From Syngnathus acus (taxonomy: Eukaryota; Chordata; Actinopteri; Syngnathiformes; Syngnathidae): a stretch of 64,000 nt of DNA. Of this stretch, positions 43,596-54,980 are shown piece by piece (within the stretch, counting starts at the first letter, position 1; each line of letters starts with the position of its first letter). The notes beneath the pieces are model-generated. The model was given only the letters and a program-made list of their open reading frames with translations, did not search any database and had not been told where the DNA came from. A program made the position numbers and the translations under genes. Where the stretch lies: positions 8,816,461 to 8,880,460 of the forward strand of contig NC_051096.1 of the NCBI RefSeq assembly GCF_901709675.1, in the 5' to 3' direction.

Positions 43596-45745
43596 CTTTC
43601 TTTCAAAAACAACCTACATTATTAGAACTCATTCACTGTCAGTCCAGCTGAAATGGATCTTCTTGGACATCTGTAGCCATCAATAACAGTGAATGAGTTC
43701 AAAGGTTAACGAAAGAGTCATTTCTGAATGACATTAAGGGAGGGGAGAAAAAAACCCAAAAACCTATTCATCCATATTCATGTGTCCACCGCTGCAGGAC
43801 GGGGAAGAAATACCTGGCTCAGCCCTCTTGGTTGTGCCATGTTCACGCTATGTGTCCAGATAAAGCTGAATTCCAGGCTTGGCAAGAGGATCTCCTTTCT
43901 GCAGCACCTGGCTGCTCTCGCTGTCATCGAAGCTGTGCGCACGCTTCCTGGATATGAGGTATCAAAAAACACAGCTGTATCAACACGTATGTACTAGTAC
44001 TGCAGTGGTCTTAAATTAAAAGCAACAGTCTCTGAGATTTTCACTATCATTCAAATGTTAATCATTTAAAAACGCATGGTAAATGGTGATATTTCGATTA
44101 TATTTTCCAATGTTCCTCAGGACATTGACCTGCGGGTGAAGTGGCCCAACGACATCTACTACGGCCGTCGGCTGAAGCTCGGAGGTGTTCTTGTGACTTC
44201 CACTGTCATGGGTTCAACTTTTCATCTACTAATAGGTAACCCTCTCCTTGTGGCCTTCCAGTGTTTAGTACGTATCTTCAAGGTCTTCACTCCAATCATG
44301 TTTTTGTATAAATGTGGTGCCATTTGAAAGCTTTTTACAGGTTTAGAAATAGCTGTGTATTAACTCATCGCAATGCTCACAAAAATTCAAGTATGTATTA
44401 CAAATAAACATGGCTGCAGGAAAGAAAAAAGACGGACGGACGGACGCACGCAGTAATCCCTCGCCACTTTGCACTTCACCAATTGCGGCATCACTATTTT
44501 GCGGGTTTTAATTCAAAATGAATGGAAAAAATAATTCATGCCCAGCTAGACGAACCGAGAAGGAGTGGGGGGGAGAAGGCCTTGAAATATATGCCCTGAT
44601 GCGTCGCTTGACAGGTACACTTCAGATACATCTTTAGTACACCCATGCCCCTAGCGGCCAAGAAGAAACAATGTGCTTTATGCCCCAATACCATTGTATA
44701 AATAAATACATTTCTATTTTGCGGTTCGGGTTCATTTATCGCAGGTGGTTCTGGAACGTATGTCCAACAATAAATGAGAGCTCACTGTATAGAAGATGGA
44801 CAAATTTGAGTTTTTTTTTTTTTTTTTTCTCTCATCCTTAATTTCTACATTTCTTGACTGCCTATATATCGATAAGGCCTGACTTTGAATAAAGAAGTTA
44901 CAAGGCAACTCTCGACCCGCTGCGTTCATCTCTTTACAGTAGCAGTGTGCATTTGCTTTCAAGTTTAGACCTGAAACATTTGGAAAAGGCCACATATGTA
45001 AATAAAGCGTGCATATTTCTATCTATACCGGTTTAAATGTGATGTTATTGTCTTTAACTCCTGAACCTGATACGCCAAAACGTCATTTTTTTCCCTGTTG
45101 TGTGTGTACTCTCCAGGTTGTGGCTTCAATGTGAGCAACAGTAATCCAACAGTGTGCGTCAATGACCTAATCCAGCAATACAACATTGAGCACAACTGCA
45201 AGCTGCAATCCCTTAACTGTGCACAGCTTATTGCCCGGACAGTCAACTGCCTAGAGGCCTTCATAGAGCGCTTTCAGCGCCATGGTGCAGAAGCAATTTT
45301 GCCAGTCTACTACAAAAGATGGCTTCACAGGTGAGCACAGCTGACACGTTGGCATGAGAAATTGCGTTTACTAGCATAATGTTCCTTCATTTTTCATTCA
45401 TATCAACTCCCTGAGCGTTCCTTGGACCACATTGAGCAATATCAGACATGCACACAGCGGCCAAAGCAAGATGATGCTGCTCCAAAACCATGCGTGCAAA
45501 CACTTGCGCTTCAATATGGCAGAAGGGTGGGATAGATATAAACAGGGAGTCACCTGTTTTTGTTTTATTTCAGTGGAAGTCTGGTACATCTTTGGAGTGA
45601 GAATGGACCAGAAGCTGAGGTGGTGGGTCTAGATAGCAATGGCTTTCTTCAAGTCCACAGTACGACGCAGGGTATTATTTCTGTGGAGCCTGACGGAAAC
45701 TCATTTGACATGCTGAAGAACCTGGTGGTCATCAAGCAGCATTAG
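40039..45745 (+). CDS. hlcs: Holocarboxylase synthetase (biotin-protein ligase), long form
   Basis: HLCS activates biotin with ATP and attaches it to the carboxylases. Exons: 40039-40278, 40708-40870 (or from 40690), 40996-42002, 42147-42329, 42538-42818, 43414-43481, 43798-43958, 44121-44235, 45117-45330, 45574-45745. Their sum is 2604 nt (867 aa), or 873 aa with the earlier acceptor; both keep frame. The N-terminus [14 protein letters not shown] matches the long vertebrate isoform. The middle has [16 protein letters not shown] and [15 protein letters not shown]. The catalytic domain shows [14 protein letters not shown] (the biotinyl-AMP loop GRGRxxxxW), [18 protein letters not shown] and [14 protein letters not shown]. 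The C-terminal domain contains DSNGFLQVH and ends [17 protein letters not shown]. The codons matching human Met1 and Met7 of the short form read Phe and Leu here ([10 protein letters not shown]), so translation from those sites is not possible. Confidence 0.95.
43265..43380. repeat. (TTTC)n-rich tract before an hlcs acceptor
   Basis: An imperfect TTTC/TTTTC array about 35 bases upstream of the exon starting at 43414. Confidence 0.9.
43567..43597. repeat. Poly-T tract in hlcs intron
   Basis: About 30 consecutive T, possibly the reverse-oriented tail of a retroposed fragment. No body was recognised. Confidence 0.7.
44451..44787. mobile_element. MITE-like element in hlcs intron
   Basis: The left end CAGTAATCCCTCGCCACTTT and right end AATAAATGAGAGCTCACTG form a loose inverted pair. 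The inner text CGGGTTCATTTATCGCAGG and GGAACGTATGTCC resembles a mariner/pogo-derived teleost MITE that starts CAGTGATCCCTCG. A related fragment may lie at about 15905-15975. The left flank lacks a clear TA duplication, so the left end may be damaged. Confidence 0.5.
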
Positions 45746-46001
45746 GACCAAAACCATCTTGTTCTTGATAAGAGGGTGCATTTATTTACAACAGTGATTA
45801 CTCATTGTGTAACTTTGTTTTTGCTACCTAATGTCACACCTTGTGGTAAGTTGTGCAAAACTGCTTTTAACTGATCATAGCCTCATTTCCTTGATTTTAA
45901 AACCTCCAATCAAGGAACAAGGGGTGTCAAAAAACTGGAAATTTAACTCCAAACTGTTGTATGCTCCTGTTGCGTTATTTTGTTATTGCATTGAGTGTGC
46001 A

Positions 46002-46007
46002 AATAAA
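46002..46007 (+). terminator. hlcs: Polyadenylation signal of hlcs
   Basis: AATAAA about 257 bases after the stop codon. Confidence 0.6.
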
Positions 46008-46016
46008 GCTTTAAAA

Positions 46017-46128
46017 AAAGACGACGAAGAAGACGAAGACAAAGAAGAATACGGCGAAGAAGAAGAATACGGCGAAGAAGACGACGAAGAAGAATAAGGC
46101 GGAAGAGACGCAGCAGCAGCAGCAGCAG
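46017..46128. repeat. Purine-rich GAA/GAC tract and (CAG)n, hlcs-tiprl spacer
   Basis: Imperfect GAAGAAGAC repeats are followed by (GCA)n at about 46111-46128. The acidic open frame across it is a product of low complexity just past the hlcs polyadenylation signal. Confidence 0.85.
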
Positions 46129-46657
46129 CACCATCTTCGTTATCATGATCCTTATCCAGTGCCTGCAGTAAGATGAAGCACATTCTTTAACCAAAGAGAA
46201 GACACGCCTGCGTTAGGAAGCCGTTAACAGAACTTCATTTTAAATTAAGTATGTGCTAAGTATTGGCGCCATCGCGGCGTATCCACCATTTAGAATACGA
46301 CGGGACTATTAATACGACGGGACCATTATTTACAACGCAGTGGTTATTTTGCTGTGAACGGCAAGTCCTCACCTGACTTTTTTTTTTTTTTTTTGCGCAT
46401 GTACAAGTACCGCCTCGTAAAAAGTGTGCCAGCTCATATGCTGCATTTGATGAAGGTGGTGAAGCGGATTTCGTCCACTAGCATTTACCCAGTTAGCATC
46501 TCAAAGCGTTCGAGTCGATGGCTGATTCCGATGGATTGTTTTTTGTTCTCATCATTCTAAGTGTAAAGAAATAAACTCCAATCCTTAAGCTATGCTTCTT
46601 GCCGGTTAATGTGGACTTCCCATCTTTTCTGCAGCGGATGCTGGCCTACGATATAAC
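46129..46657. promoter_or_regulatory. tiprl: tiprl upstream region and 5' UTR
   Basis: GGCGCCATCGCGGCG at 46265-46279 is a CpG-rich YY1-like core that may mark the promoter. A later acceptor (TTTTCTGCAG/CGGATG at about 46634) suggests that the 5' UTR is split and joins the exon containing the ATG at 46658. The ATG at 46638 in that exon is followed by an in-frame stop after seven codons and is not the start. Confidence 0.45.
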
Positions 46658-49600
46658 ATGATTTCCCATGGTTTTAAGAGCAGCAAAAAGGACTTTACCT
46701 TTGGCCCTTGGAAAGTTACAACTGCCAAAAACCATATCATGAAGTCCAAAGACATTGAAAGGTGAGACGTAATCTTTTTTTCGACCCAACTCTCATTTAC
46801 TGTGTCATTTAACTCCAATGTAGACTTTATAACGAAACCCCCTTGACTTACTCTATGCATTCAAATCAATCCTGCTCAATATCAACGGCGTTTCTATCCT
46901 GAGCAAAGAATGAATTTAACTATATTATCATGTTCTGGAAAAACAAGCCAAAACACAGTAAGTCATTCTAAAACATGAACACTAAGATGGTACTAACCTA
47001 AAAGAAACGGAAAGTAAGAATATAAAACATTTGAATATAAGACATCAGAATCATTTTGTAACCCTCTTGGTGTTGAAAAAAAAAAATATGTAAGCTAGAT
47101 TTTAAAATGTCGACTTTTATTTTAGCTGTTGAGTGTGTTTAGCGAGACAAACGATGCAGATTTGGGCTTACAACCCCCCTTGGTTTCTACAGTATTTCTG
47201 TTTGGCAGTTATTCACATTTAGTGGCCGGGTGTTAACCGTATCCTGTGTCATAAAGACGCTTCACGGCAATGTTTCTGTTTTTCTTGACAGATTAGCACA
47301 AGAGTTGAACTTGCCTGCCCTTCCCGAAATGTTATTTGGTGACAACATCCTGCGCATCCAACACAGCGGTGGCTTTGGAATTGAATTCAATGCCATTGAC
47401 GCCCTGAAGAGAATCAACAACTCTGACGACGCTGTACAAGTGGCTTGTGCTCGACAATGGCAGGAGAGCAGGCAAGATAATGACAACCTTGTACTTCAAA
47501 TTGCCAAATAGGTGTGAGTGTATATGTCTGAATGGTTGTTTGTCTATATTGGCCCTGAGATGGGTTGGTTCACTCGAGAAAGTGACAGAGGTAGTAACAC
47601 ACTACCTACACAATGTACTGTAATGAAAAAATATCGCTACAGTCTATATTTGTAGAGAGTCGAGAGAAGGAAACAAGCATGCGCGTTTGACTACTTCTGA
47701 AAGTGTGTTTCTTGCCGTTGAAACCTAAAGCAAAACTTGTTGAACAAGAACATGACAGGCAACCAAGAAACAACTGAGTAAAATAGCTTTGGTTTTCCTT
47801 CAGACTTGCTTCTGAACACGCTCAAGAGGTGGTGAGACCATACGACTGGACATTCACCACAGATTACCGAGGCACCCTAATAGGAGAAGAAAGGCAGTTA
47901 GAGGTGGGTCTCTGGAACACAACAAAGCACCTTCTCTCAAAAAGTGATGTCTCCAAATAACACAAAACCTACAAAGATCAAAGCAGAAGACTAATTGTGA
48001 ACACGAAAGTGCACACAGGTAAGTAATCCTTACACAAGGTACATTGTTAACCCATGGTCAGGAAGAGGCAAAATGTGAACGAAAACATCATGATTGCCTT
48101 TGAGTTCAACCGGCTTAAGTGGAGTTTGGCTGCGGTCAGTCACTCCATCACTTTTTGACAGGATGTCTATATGTTGTGTTCAGACTACTTGTGTGCGATT
48201 CTCACACTGATTTCAAGGTGACCGAGACTACAGAAAGAATCAACTTGGAGAAGCTGAGGGCCCGTGAACAGATTGTGTTCTTTGATGAGGTCCTACTGTT
48301 TGAGGATGAGCTGCACGATCACGGGGTCTCAACGATAAGTGTTAAAATTGTTAGTGCTGTCTTGATACTTGCTCTTCTACCACGATATCTGCCAGGCGTT
48401 TGGGTGCATTAATGATGTTTGACATTTTATTTCCTGAAATTGCCGCCGCCATTGTGTGTACGCAGAGGGTGATGCCCACCAGTTTCTTCACATTGCTGCG
48501 TTTTTTCCTGCGAGTGGACGGTGTGCTGATAAGACTAAATGACACGCGGCTGTACCATGAGGTAAATTTACAAGGAATACGGCTGACTAAGTATACGGCG
48601 TATACTCGCTTCTTTTTCAGTCGCTATTGCAAGCCTATCCCAGCTGACTTATTCTGTTGTTTTTCTTTTCTTTTCTACTATTATCATGATTGAAAGGTTT
48701 ATCGACAATTGAAGGTTTCTTTTGCTTCCAGGCTGGACAGAAGTACATGTTACGAGAGTTCTGCACAAGGGAAAGTAACATAGCAGAATTAAAGGTAAGC
48801 TTTGTACAGTCATGTTGTTCTTATGAAGTGAAGGGAAAGTAACATAGGTAAGCTTTGTGTGGTAATGTAACACTTTCCACATCAGACTTGAGCAGATAAC
48901 GTGTGGCCTGTGGGCCACATCTCTCCCCTCCAGTCTCTTGAAGTACCGTATTTTCCGCACTATTAGGCGCACTTAAAAACTTAAAATTTACTCCAAAAAC
49001 CACAGTGCACCTTATAATGCAGAGCGCCTTATATATGGATCAATTGATGAATTTGTTGATTCATACTGGTTGTACACAGCGCTCTGCCAAAATGTTTCAG
49101 TACATTTTAGTACGACTAGTAAATTACCAGGTCGCATCGCTTCCCAGCATTACGGCAACCGTGGTCGACGTACGACTAGTAAATTACAAGGTCGCATCGC
49201 TTCCCAGCATTACGGCAACCGTGGTCGACGTACGACTAGTAAATTACAAGGTCGCATCGCTTCCCAGCATTACGGCAACCGTGGTCACGGGGCGTCACTG
49301 AATAGCTGTTGTACCCGCAAGGATTTCATTTCAAAATAGGCTGTTGCGTTAATGTTTTCGAGTACGTTTACAGATCAATATCCAACGGAATCATAAATAA
49401 GCAGCACCAATGTGTTAAATCAGTCTTTAGTCAGTTCCGATCACTTCTATGGGAGAGAGTTTGAGAAACGTAATTGTTTACAGGGGGCCGCCATGACACT
49501 TTGCTGAGGCTCATGGGAGTCTGCGAGCTGAGGCTCATGGGACTTTGCGGATGGCTAATGCTATAACGATAGCTGCTATACGTACCAGGCTATTTCATTT

Positions 49601-50409
49601 CAAAATAGGCTGCTCCGTTAATGTTTCGAGTAAATTTACGGATCGATATGGAAGGGAAACATAAGTAAGCAGTACCAATGCGTTAGATCGAACTTTAGTC
49701 AGTTCCGATCACTTTTATAGGAGATAGTTTGCGAAACGCGATTGTTTACAGAGGGCTCATTGGTTATTGGCGAGTGGATGCATACCGCAACCCTAGTCAA
49801 CCTCAGTTTGTTGCAGTATAGCTTCTATTTTATGTGCCTTTTAATCCGGTGCGCCCTATATATGTGAAATAATTTCTAAAATAAAAAAATTCAATGAGGG
49901 TGCGCCTTTTAATCCAGTGCGCCTTATTGTGCGAAAAATACGGTATAGTTGAAATCCAAAACTAATGGTGCTTTCATTGTAAGGTTTGATTGTTTTGATT
50001 TGATATTTGTGCTGTATTAAGTGACTTATCAAGTGCTGGCCTATTCCCTCAAAAAAACAAACAAACACATAATTTAATTTATTATACAAGTTATATGTGC
50101 GAGTAGGACCTGTGACCTACAGTATGTTGATGTGGGCGGCATTCACCCAATGCTGTGGATGGCAACAACAGTTAAAGTTTGCATACTCCACCTTTGGGTC
50201 CTGACTGTTGCTCATGCCTATGCACCAAACAGTGTAAAACAATGGTAAGTTTATAACAGATTTTCTTTTCTGCCTTTCAGAATGTTCCTACCTCGCTCTA
50301 CACTGATCCTAATGAAATTGCTCAACATTTAACCTTCAAGTTAAGACAATGTGAGAAGTTGATACTTCCTGAGCAGGAGCATGATGCCATTAATGAAGAC
50401 CTTAAATGA
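46658..50409 (+). CDS. tiprl: TIP41-like protein (TIPRL), PP2A-family phosphatase regulator
   Basis: TIPRL binds catalytic subunits of PP2A, PP4 and PP6 and opposes alpha4/IGBP1 in TOR-linked and DNA-damage signalling. Seven coding exons sum to 804 nt (267 aa; 272 in human): 46658-46761, 47292-47471, 47804-47903, 48218-48349, 48466-48561, 48732-48794, 50281-50409. Family blocks are [104 protein letters not shown] and LNDTRLYHE. The last 25 residues differ from human, as is usual for this family. The intron after 47471 begins GC (AGCAG/gcaaga) and reads through to a stop if unspliced. Intron 6 carries a 1-kb transposon. This is the last gene before the telomere, with its stop about 13 kb from the terminal TTAGGG array. 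Confidence 0.95.
48946..49943. mobile_element. Inverted-repeat DNA element with TA target duplication in tiprl intron
   Basis: The left end CCGTATTTTCCGCACTATTA and right end TAATCCAGTGCGCC ... GCGAAAAATACGG are inverted repeats of about 30 bases, flanked by TA at 48944-48945 and 49944-49945. The element is 998 bp and has no transposase frame. The ends match a very widespread animal element that reads CCGTATTTTCCGCACTATAA. A TA target fits Tc1/mariner-like transposition, but the family is uncertain. Confidence 0.8.
49110..49289. repeat. 60-bp tandem triplication inside the element
   Basis: Three 60-bp units, nearly identical, each carry CGACTAGTAAATTAC, GGTCGCATCGCTTCCCAGC and ATTACGGCAACCGTGGTC. 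This short internal minisatellite arose after or within the transposon. Confidence 0.95.
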
Positions 50410-50491
50410 CCACTTTATTCTTCTGTGTTTACTTAAGTAACAGAATGAACTATCTATAAAGTAGAATTGGTAACAAATGACTTATTCAAAC

Positions 50492-50497
50492 AATAAA
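50492..50497 (+). terminator. tiprl: Polyadenylation signal of tiprl
   Basis: AATAAA 82 bases after the stop codon. Confidence 0.6.
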
Positions 50498-50639
50498 TAA
50501 TAGATACCATTGTGTATAAAGTTGGTCTGTGTATTGATGCTTTCCAATTTAAGTGTTCTATGTGATGGTTGAAATGCAGAAAGAAAAAAACAAATTGATA
50601 AAAATCCATCCATCCAATGTCTTGTGCTTGTCTGGAGTC

Positions 50640-50971
50640 GAGATGCGGAGGCAGCTAGTGATGTGCATTCCAGTTCTTTTAGGTGAACTGAACCTTTAGA
50701 ATCAGTTCACTCAAAGGATTCGTTCAAACGAATCGTTCAATGAATCCCCCCCTAATCCTACCCCCACACACACACACACACACTGATACGTTTTTTTTTG
50801 TTTTTTACATCCAGTGGAAATCAAACAATACAACTACACAACCCCCCCAAATTATTATATATAATAATAATTGGCTCGGGTAATTAACACATTTCTTTCT
50901 ATAATACAACACTTACACACTGATCCGTTGGCAACAGTCTCACCCGGTCGTGAACGGGAAATTGCGTCACT
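50640..50971. repeat. Diverged repeat with GAACGAATC motifs
   Basis: The text contains CAGTTCACTC, GATTCGTTCAAACGAATCG and GTGAACGGGAA. It looks like the start of the same repeat family that fills 50972-52140. A (CA)n tract lies at about 50763-50783. No coding sequence was seen. Confidence 0.55.
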
Positions 50972-51850
50972 GACTCGTTCGTGAACGGGAAGTTACGTCA
51001 CTGACTCGTAAAGTCCTTCCTCCATCTATCGCTCGCTGGCGCTGCTGATTGGTCGTTCGCGAAGATTCACGAGTGAGTGACAGACAGCATTGCCGCTGTG
51101 CCATTGCCAGCCGACACACTTTTTGCCGACATTGATGTTTTAATTTTGTTTTTGTTGGCTTGTAGTTGGTGTTATATATCGAATGTGTTTGAATAAAAGG
51201 TTGAAAAAAAAAAAACCCGTTATGCCGACATTTGTTATTTTTGGGGGCACCAACTCATATAACAACGTAAAACACATATTGTCATATAAAGCTCTTAACC
51301 AAATGTCAGATTTTTATGTTTTAATAGGCGAGTACAAAAACAAGGAATAAAAAACTAGATACGTTTTAACATAAATGTTTATTAAAATAAATAAATAAAT
51401 AAATAAATTCACGACTCGTTCGTGAACAGGAAGTTACGTCACTGACTCGTAAAGTCCCTCCATCTAACGCTCGCTGGCGCTGCTGATTGGTCTTTACGAG
51501 TAAGTGAGTGAGTGACAGACAGCATTGCTGCTATGCTATTGCCAGCCGACACAAGTTATGCCGACATTGATATTTTAATTTTGTATTTGTTGGCTAGTAG
51601 TTGATGGTGTTATTATACCGAATGTGTTTATGTTTGTGTTTGAATAAAAGGTTGAAAAGAAAACCCGTTATGCCGACATTTGTTAATTTTGGGGACACCA
51701 ACTCATATAACAACGTAAAACACATACATATTGTCATATAAAGCAGTTAAGCAAATGTCTGATTTTTCTGTTTGTTTTGAATGGCGAATCTAAAAACAAG
51801 GAATAAAACACCAGACAAGTTATAACATAAATGTTTATTATAATAATAAT
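50972..51850. repeat. Tandem duplication, two units of about 441 bp
   Basis: Unit 1 (50972 to about 51390) and unit 2 (51413 to about 51850) share GACTCGTTCGTGAAC, CGCTCGCTGGCGCTGCTGAT, GCCAGCCGACACA, GAATAAAAGGTTGAAAA, CACCAACTCATATAACAACG and ATAAATGTTTATTA in the same order. They differ by scattered substitutions and small indels. Each carries GAATAAAAGG, an AATAAA-like hexamer. No coding frame was seen. Confidence 0.9.
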
Positions 51851-52342
51851 AATAAAAGTACATTTCAAACCAGCAATCTAATGTGGAACTGCAGTCGATA
51901 TATTGGATAACAACATTTAGGCATATATATGCATACACGTTATTTAAAACCTACTATAAGTAAATCGTAAATCTACATTCTGGCTTCCATAGTCCACGCC
52001 AGGAGACGCAACATATTCACTGACTGATCCGTTGATGCACAAGAAGGCATTTCACTCATTGACTCCTTCGCGAACGGGAAAGCCAGGATTCGTTCCCTCA
52101 CTGATCCGTTCTCGCGGTGAACTGGAAATGCGAATCACTCAGGAGGGGGAAGAAGATTTATTTAATTTATTTAAATCCGCCGAAATTCAAATCCGTGGGC
52201 AGAGTTAACTTGTTTAAAAGGGAGTGGGCAGAAGGATTATTTAATTTATTTAAATCTATTTTGAGTGCGCACTATTATGTCAATGCGTAACAACTGTAAG
52301 TCTACTAAACAAAACAGCGATATGACGTCTGTGACGCGGAAA

Positions 52343-52531
52343 TGACGTCAATGGACGGAACTTCCGCCAAAATTCAAATCCGCGGGCGTGGCTTTCAACA
52401 GTTGGAAACCGGCATTGGCGGCGAACGAGACACAGCGGATAGTAACACGACAACTAACAAGAGAAATATTTTTATGTTCTGCTTGCAACTGGACCGTCTA
52501 GTGCGTACACGGTAAATACAACTCATTGTTT
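52343..52531 (+). promoter_or_regulatory. CpG-rich cassette, copy 1, ending at a donor-like site
   Basis: It begins with a perfect CRE core (TGACGTCA near 52344), then GGAACTTCCGCC, a run rich in CG, and TTCTGCTTGCAACTGGACCG followed by GTACACG/gtaaat. It could be a duplicated promoter with a first exon. No following exon was identified. Confidence 0.45.
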
Positions 52532-52739
52532 TTAAAAAGAAGTACTTTTGTCGCCCTGAAAAGCGAGTGAGTGTGGCGTTTGGGGGGGGGACGTCGAACT
52601 CGGCGTCTGCTTCCAGCCACAGACGCAGAATTTCGACGATTCTTTCTGGTCAACGTTTGTAAATTATTGCGTTGATTAAAAAAGAAAACTTTATTTAACT
52701 CTACTTTTAACTTTACCGTTTCAGATAAGCGGGTATTAC

Positions 52740-52925
52740 GTCGCAGTCATGTGCCGCGGCAATGCCGTCAATAGGCGGAAATCCCGCCAAGATTCAAATC
52801 TGTGGGCGCGGATTGCCGTGAGCGAGACAGCGGATACAAACACGACGATTATCAACAGAAATATCTTTATTTTCTGCTTGCAACTGGACCGTCTAGAGCG
52901 TACACGGTAAATACAACTCATTGTG
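52740..52925 (+). promoter_or_regulatory. CpG-rich cassette, copy 2, ending at a donor-like site
   Basis: A diverged repeat of copy 1 about 400 bp downstream. It shares GGCGGAA/GGACGGAA, CCGCCA-GATTCAAATC, GCGAGACAGCGGATA, TTCTGCTTGCAACTGGACCG and the same donor-like GTACACG/gtaaat. The conserved donor in both copies is the main hint of transcription. Confidence 0.45.
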
Positions 52926-53073
52926 TTTAGAGATTTACGTTTGTGTAGTTTGACTAAAGTTGTCGATGTAGCTAGCGTTCACTGTGTAATAGCAATGTGT
53001 AGCTGAGTAGCTAACCCTAGCTCAGGGGTGGCCAACCAGTCAGAGACTAAGAGCCACATTTTTTTTTACTGTG

Positions 53074-54980
53074 TACCGTTGTGCTTGATTTGGTTCCCCC
53101 GTGAGATTTTGTTCCCCCTGCCGCGGGAGCGCGCACGCCTTATTTGGAAAGCGAAAAACCGATGTCGTACGGCGTCAGCACTACGTTGTTTTCAATAAAA
53201 ACATGAAGAACTCACGTTTGCGTCAGTCAATTTTAATTTTCATAAAGGATTATTCTCATTTGATGTCTTTAAATTCATCCGCGTTGTGCCATTGAAGCGG
53301 GGTGCATTCAAAGACCAGTCGTACAGTCGGAACACTCATTCACTTCACCAAAAAGCAACAATATAATTAAGTGAGCTCTTTGCATAAATCTCGATGCAAG
53401 AGAAACTCCTCTTTTTGGGTACAGGCTACAAGGAGTATATATTACAAATACTTAATTGTGATCATCATTCATCCATCCATCCATCCATTTTATTCCTCAG
53501 GTATTTTCAAAGCAAATTAATATTGTTGCATTTATTAATTTGCTTTAAAATGACAGCGCAATATAATTAAAAGCTGACACTATAGCAATGTCAAACGTGT
53601 TCATTTAAGAAAAAGCCACACACGTTTTGTGATCAAATCTTTCATAACGAGAATGATTTGAGTGAATTGATTTGAATGAATAATTGAGAAGAGATTTCAG
53701 TTCTGAAGGCTCCTTTTGTCCCAAGCAAAGTGACAGATGGTGGGGAGAGGGGATAAAAATTGTAACAGGAATTCTATAAAAATGTCAAGCCGTGAGGATA
53801 TGTCCCCCCCCCCCCCCCCTTATTTTGAGAACGGTGAGTGCTGGACTCCAGATGTTTTTTTTCTGTCTTCCTGGGGGTCTGTTCAGGTTGTGTGAAAAAT
53901 TTGAACAGGTTCCCTCATTCCTAGGCCAAATTACAGGGGGGGGGGGGACACATCCTCACAGCTGCCCGGTGAGGATATGCCCCCCCCCCCCCTTATTTTG
54001 AGAACGGTGAGTGCTGGACTCCAGCGTTTTTTCACTCACCGTCACTCACCGTTCTAAAAATAAGGGGGAGGGAACATATCCTCACGGGGCAGCTGTGAGG
54101 ATTTGTTCCAGCCCTGTAATTTGGCCTAGGAATGATGGAACCTGTTCAAAATTCTCACACAACCTGAACAGACCCCCAGGAAGACAGAAAAAAAAAACAG
54201 CTGCAGTCCAGCACTCACCATTCTCAAAATAAAGGGGGGTGGGGGTGGGGGGGACATATCCTCACGGCTTGACATTTTTATAGAGTTCCTTACAATTTTT
54301 ATCCCCCCTCCCCACCATCTGTCACTTTGCTTGGGACAAAAGGAGCCTTCAGAACTGAAATCTCTTCTCAATTATTCATTCAAATCAATTCACTCAAATC
54401 ATTCTCGTTATGAAAGATTTGATCACAAAACGTGTGTGGCTTTTTCTTAAATGAACACGTTTGACATTGCTAGTGTCAGCTTTTAATTATATTGCGCTGT
54501 CATTTTAAAGCAAATTAATAAATGCAACAATATTAATTTGCTTTGAAAATACCTGAGGAATAAAATGGATGGATGGATGGATGAATGATGATCACAATTA
54601 AGTATTTGTAATATATACTCCTTGTAGCCTGTACCCAAAAAGAGGAGTTTCTTTGCATCGAGGTTTATGCAAAGAGATCACTTAATTATATTGTTGCTTT
54701 TTGGTGAAGGGAATGAGTGTTCCGACTGTACGACTGGTCTTTGAATGCACCCCGCTTCAATGGCACAACGCGGATGAATTTAAAGACATCAAATGAGAAT
54801 AATCCTTTATGAAAATTAAAATTGACTGACGCAAACGTGAGGTCTTCATGTTTTTATTGAAAACAACGTAGTGCTGACGCCGCACGACATCGGTTTTTCA
54901 CTTTCCAAATAAGGCGTGCGCGCTCCCGCGGCAGGGGGAACAAAATCTCACGGGGGGACCAAATCAAGCACAACACCGTA
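53074..54980. repeat. Large imperfect palindrome, arms about 0.95 kb
   Basis: The left arm runs from TACCGTTGTGCTTGATTTGG (53074) to about 54035. The right arm is its reverse complement from about 54038 to 54980 (CCAAATCAAGCACAACACCG). Matching pairs include AAAACCGATGTCGTACGGCG with the complement near 54880-54900, the TCCA-repeat at 53467-53487 with the GGAT-repeat at 54567-54583, and CAAGCCGTGAGGATATGTCC with its complement near 54250-54272. The centre is nested: a 60-bp block with a C run occurs twice on the left and twice inverted on the right. Arms differ by scattered substitutions and small indels. Confidence 0.92.

Noticed and set aside
45831-46097. Acidic open frame ending in many Glu/Asp after hlcs
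   Set aside because: It crosses the hlcs polyadenylation signal and its acidic part is a purine microsatellite. There is no conserved sequence or start context.
49005-49339. Frames repeating [17 protein letters not shown]
   Set aside because: They come from the 60-bp triplication inside a transposon, with no start context or homology.
53792-54232. Short proline-rich frames within the palindrome
   Set aside because: They are produced by C/G runs and mirror each other on the two strands, with no coding signature.
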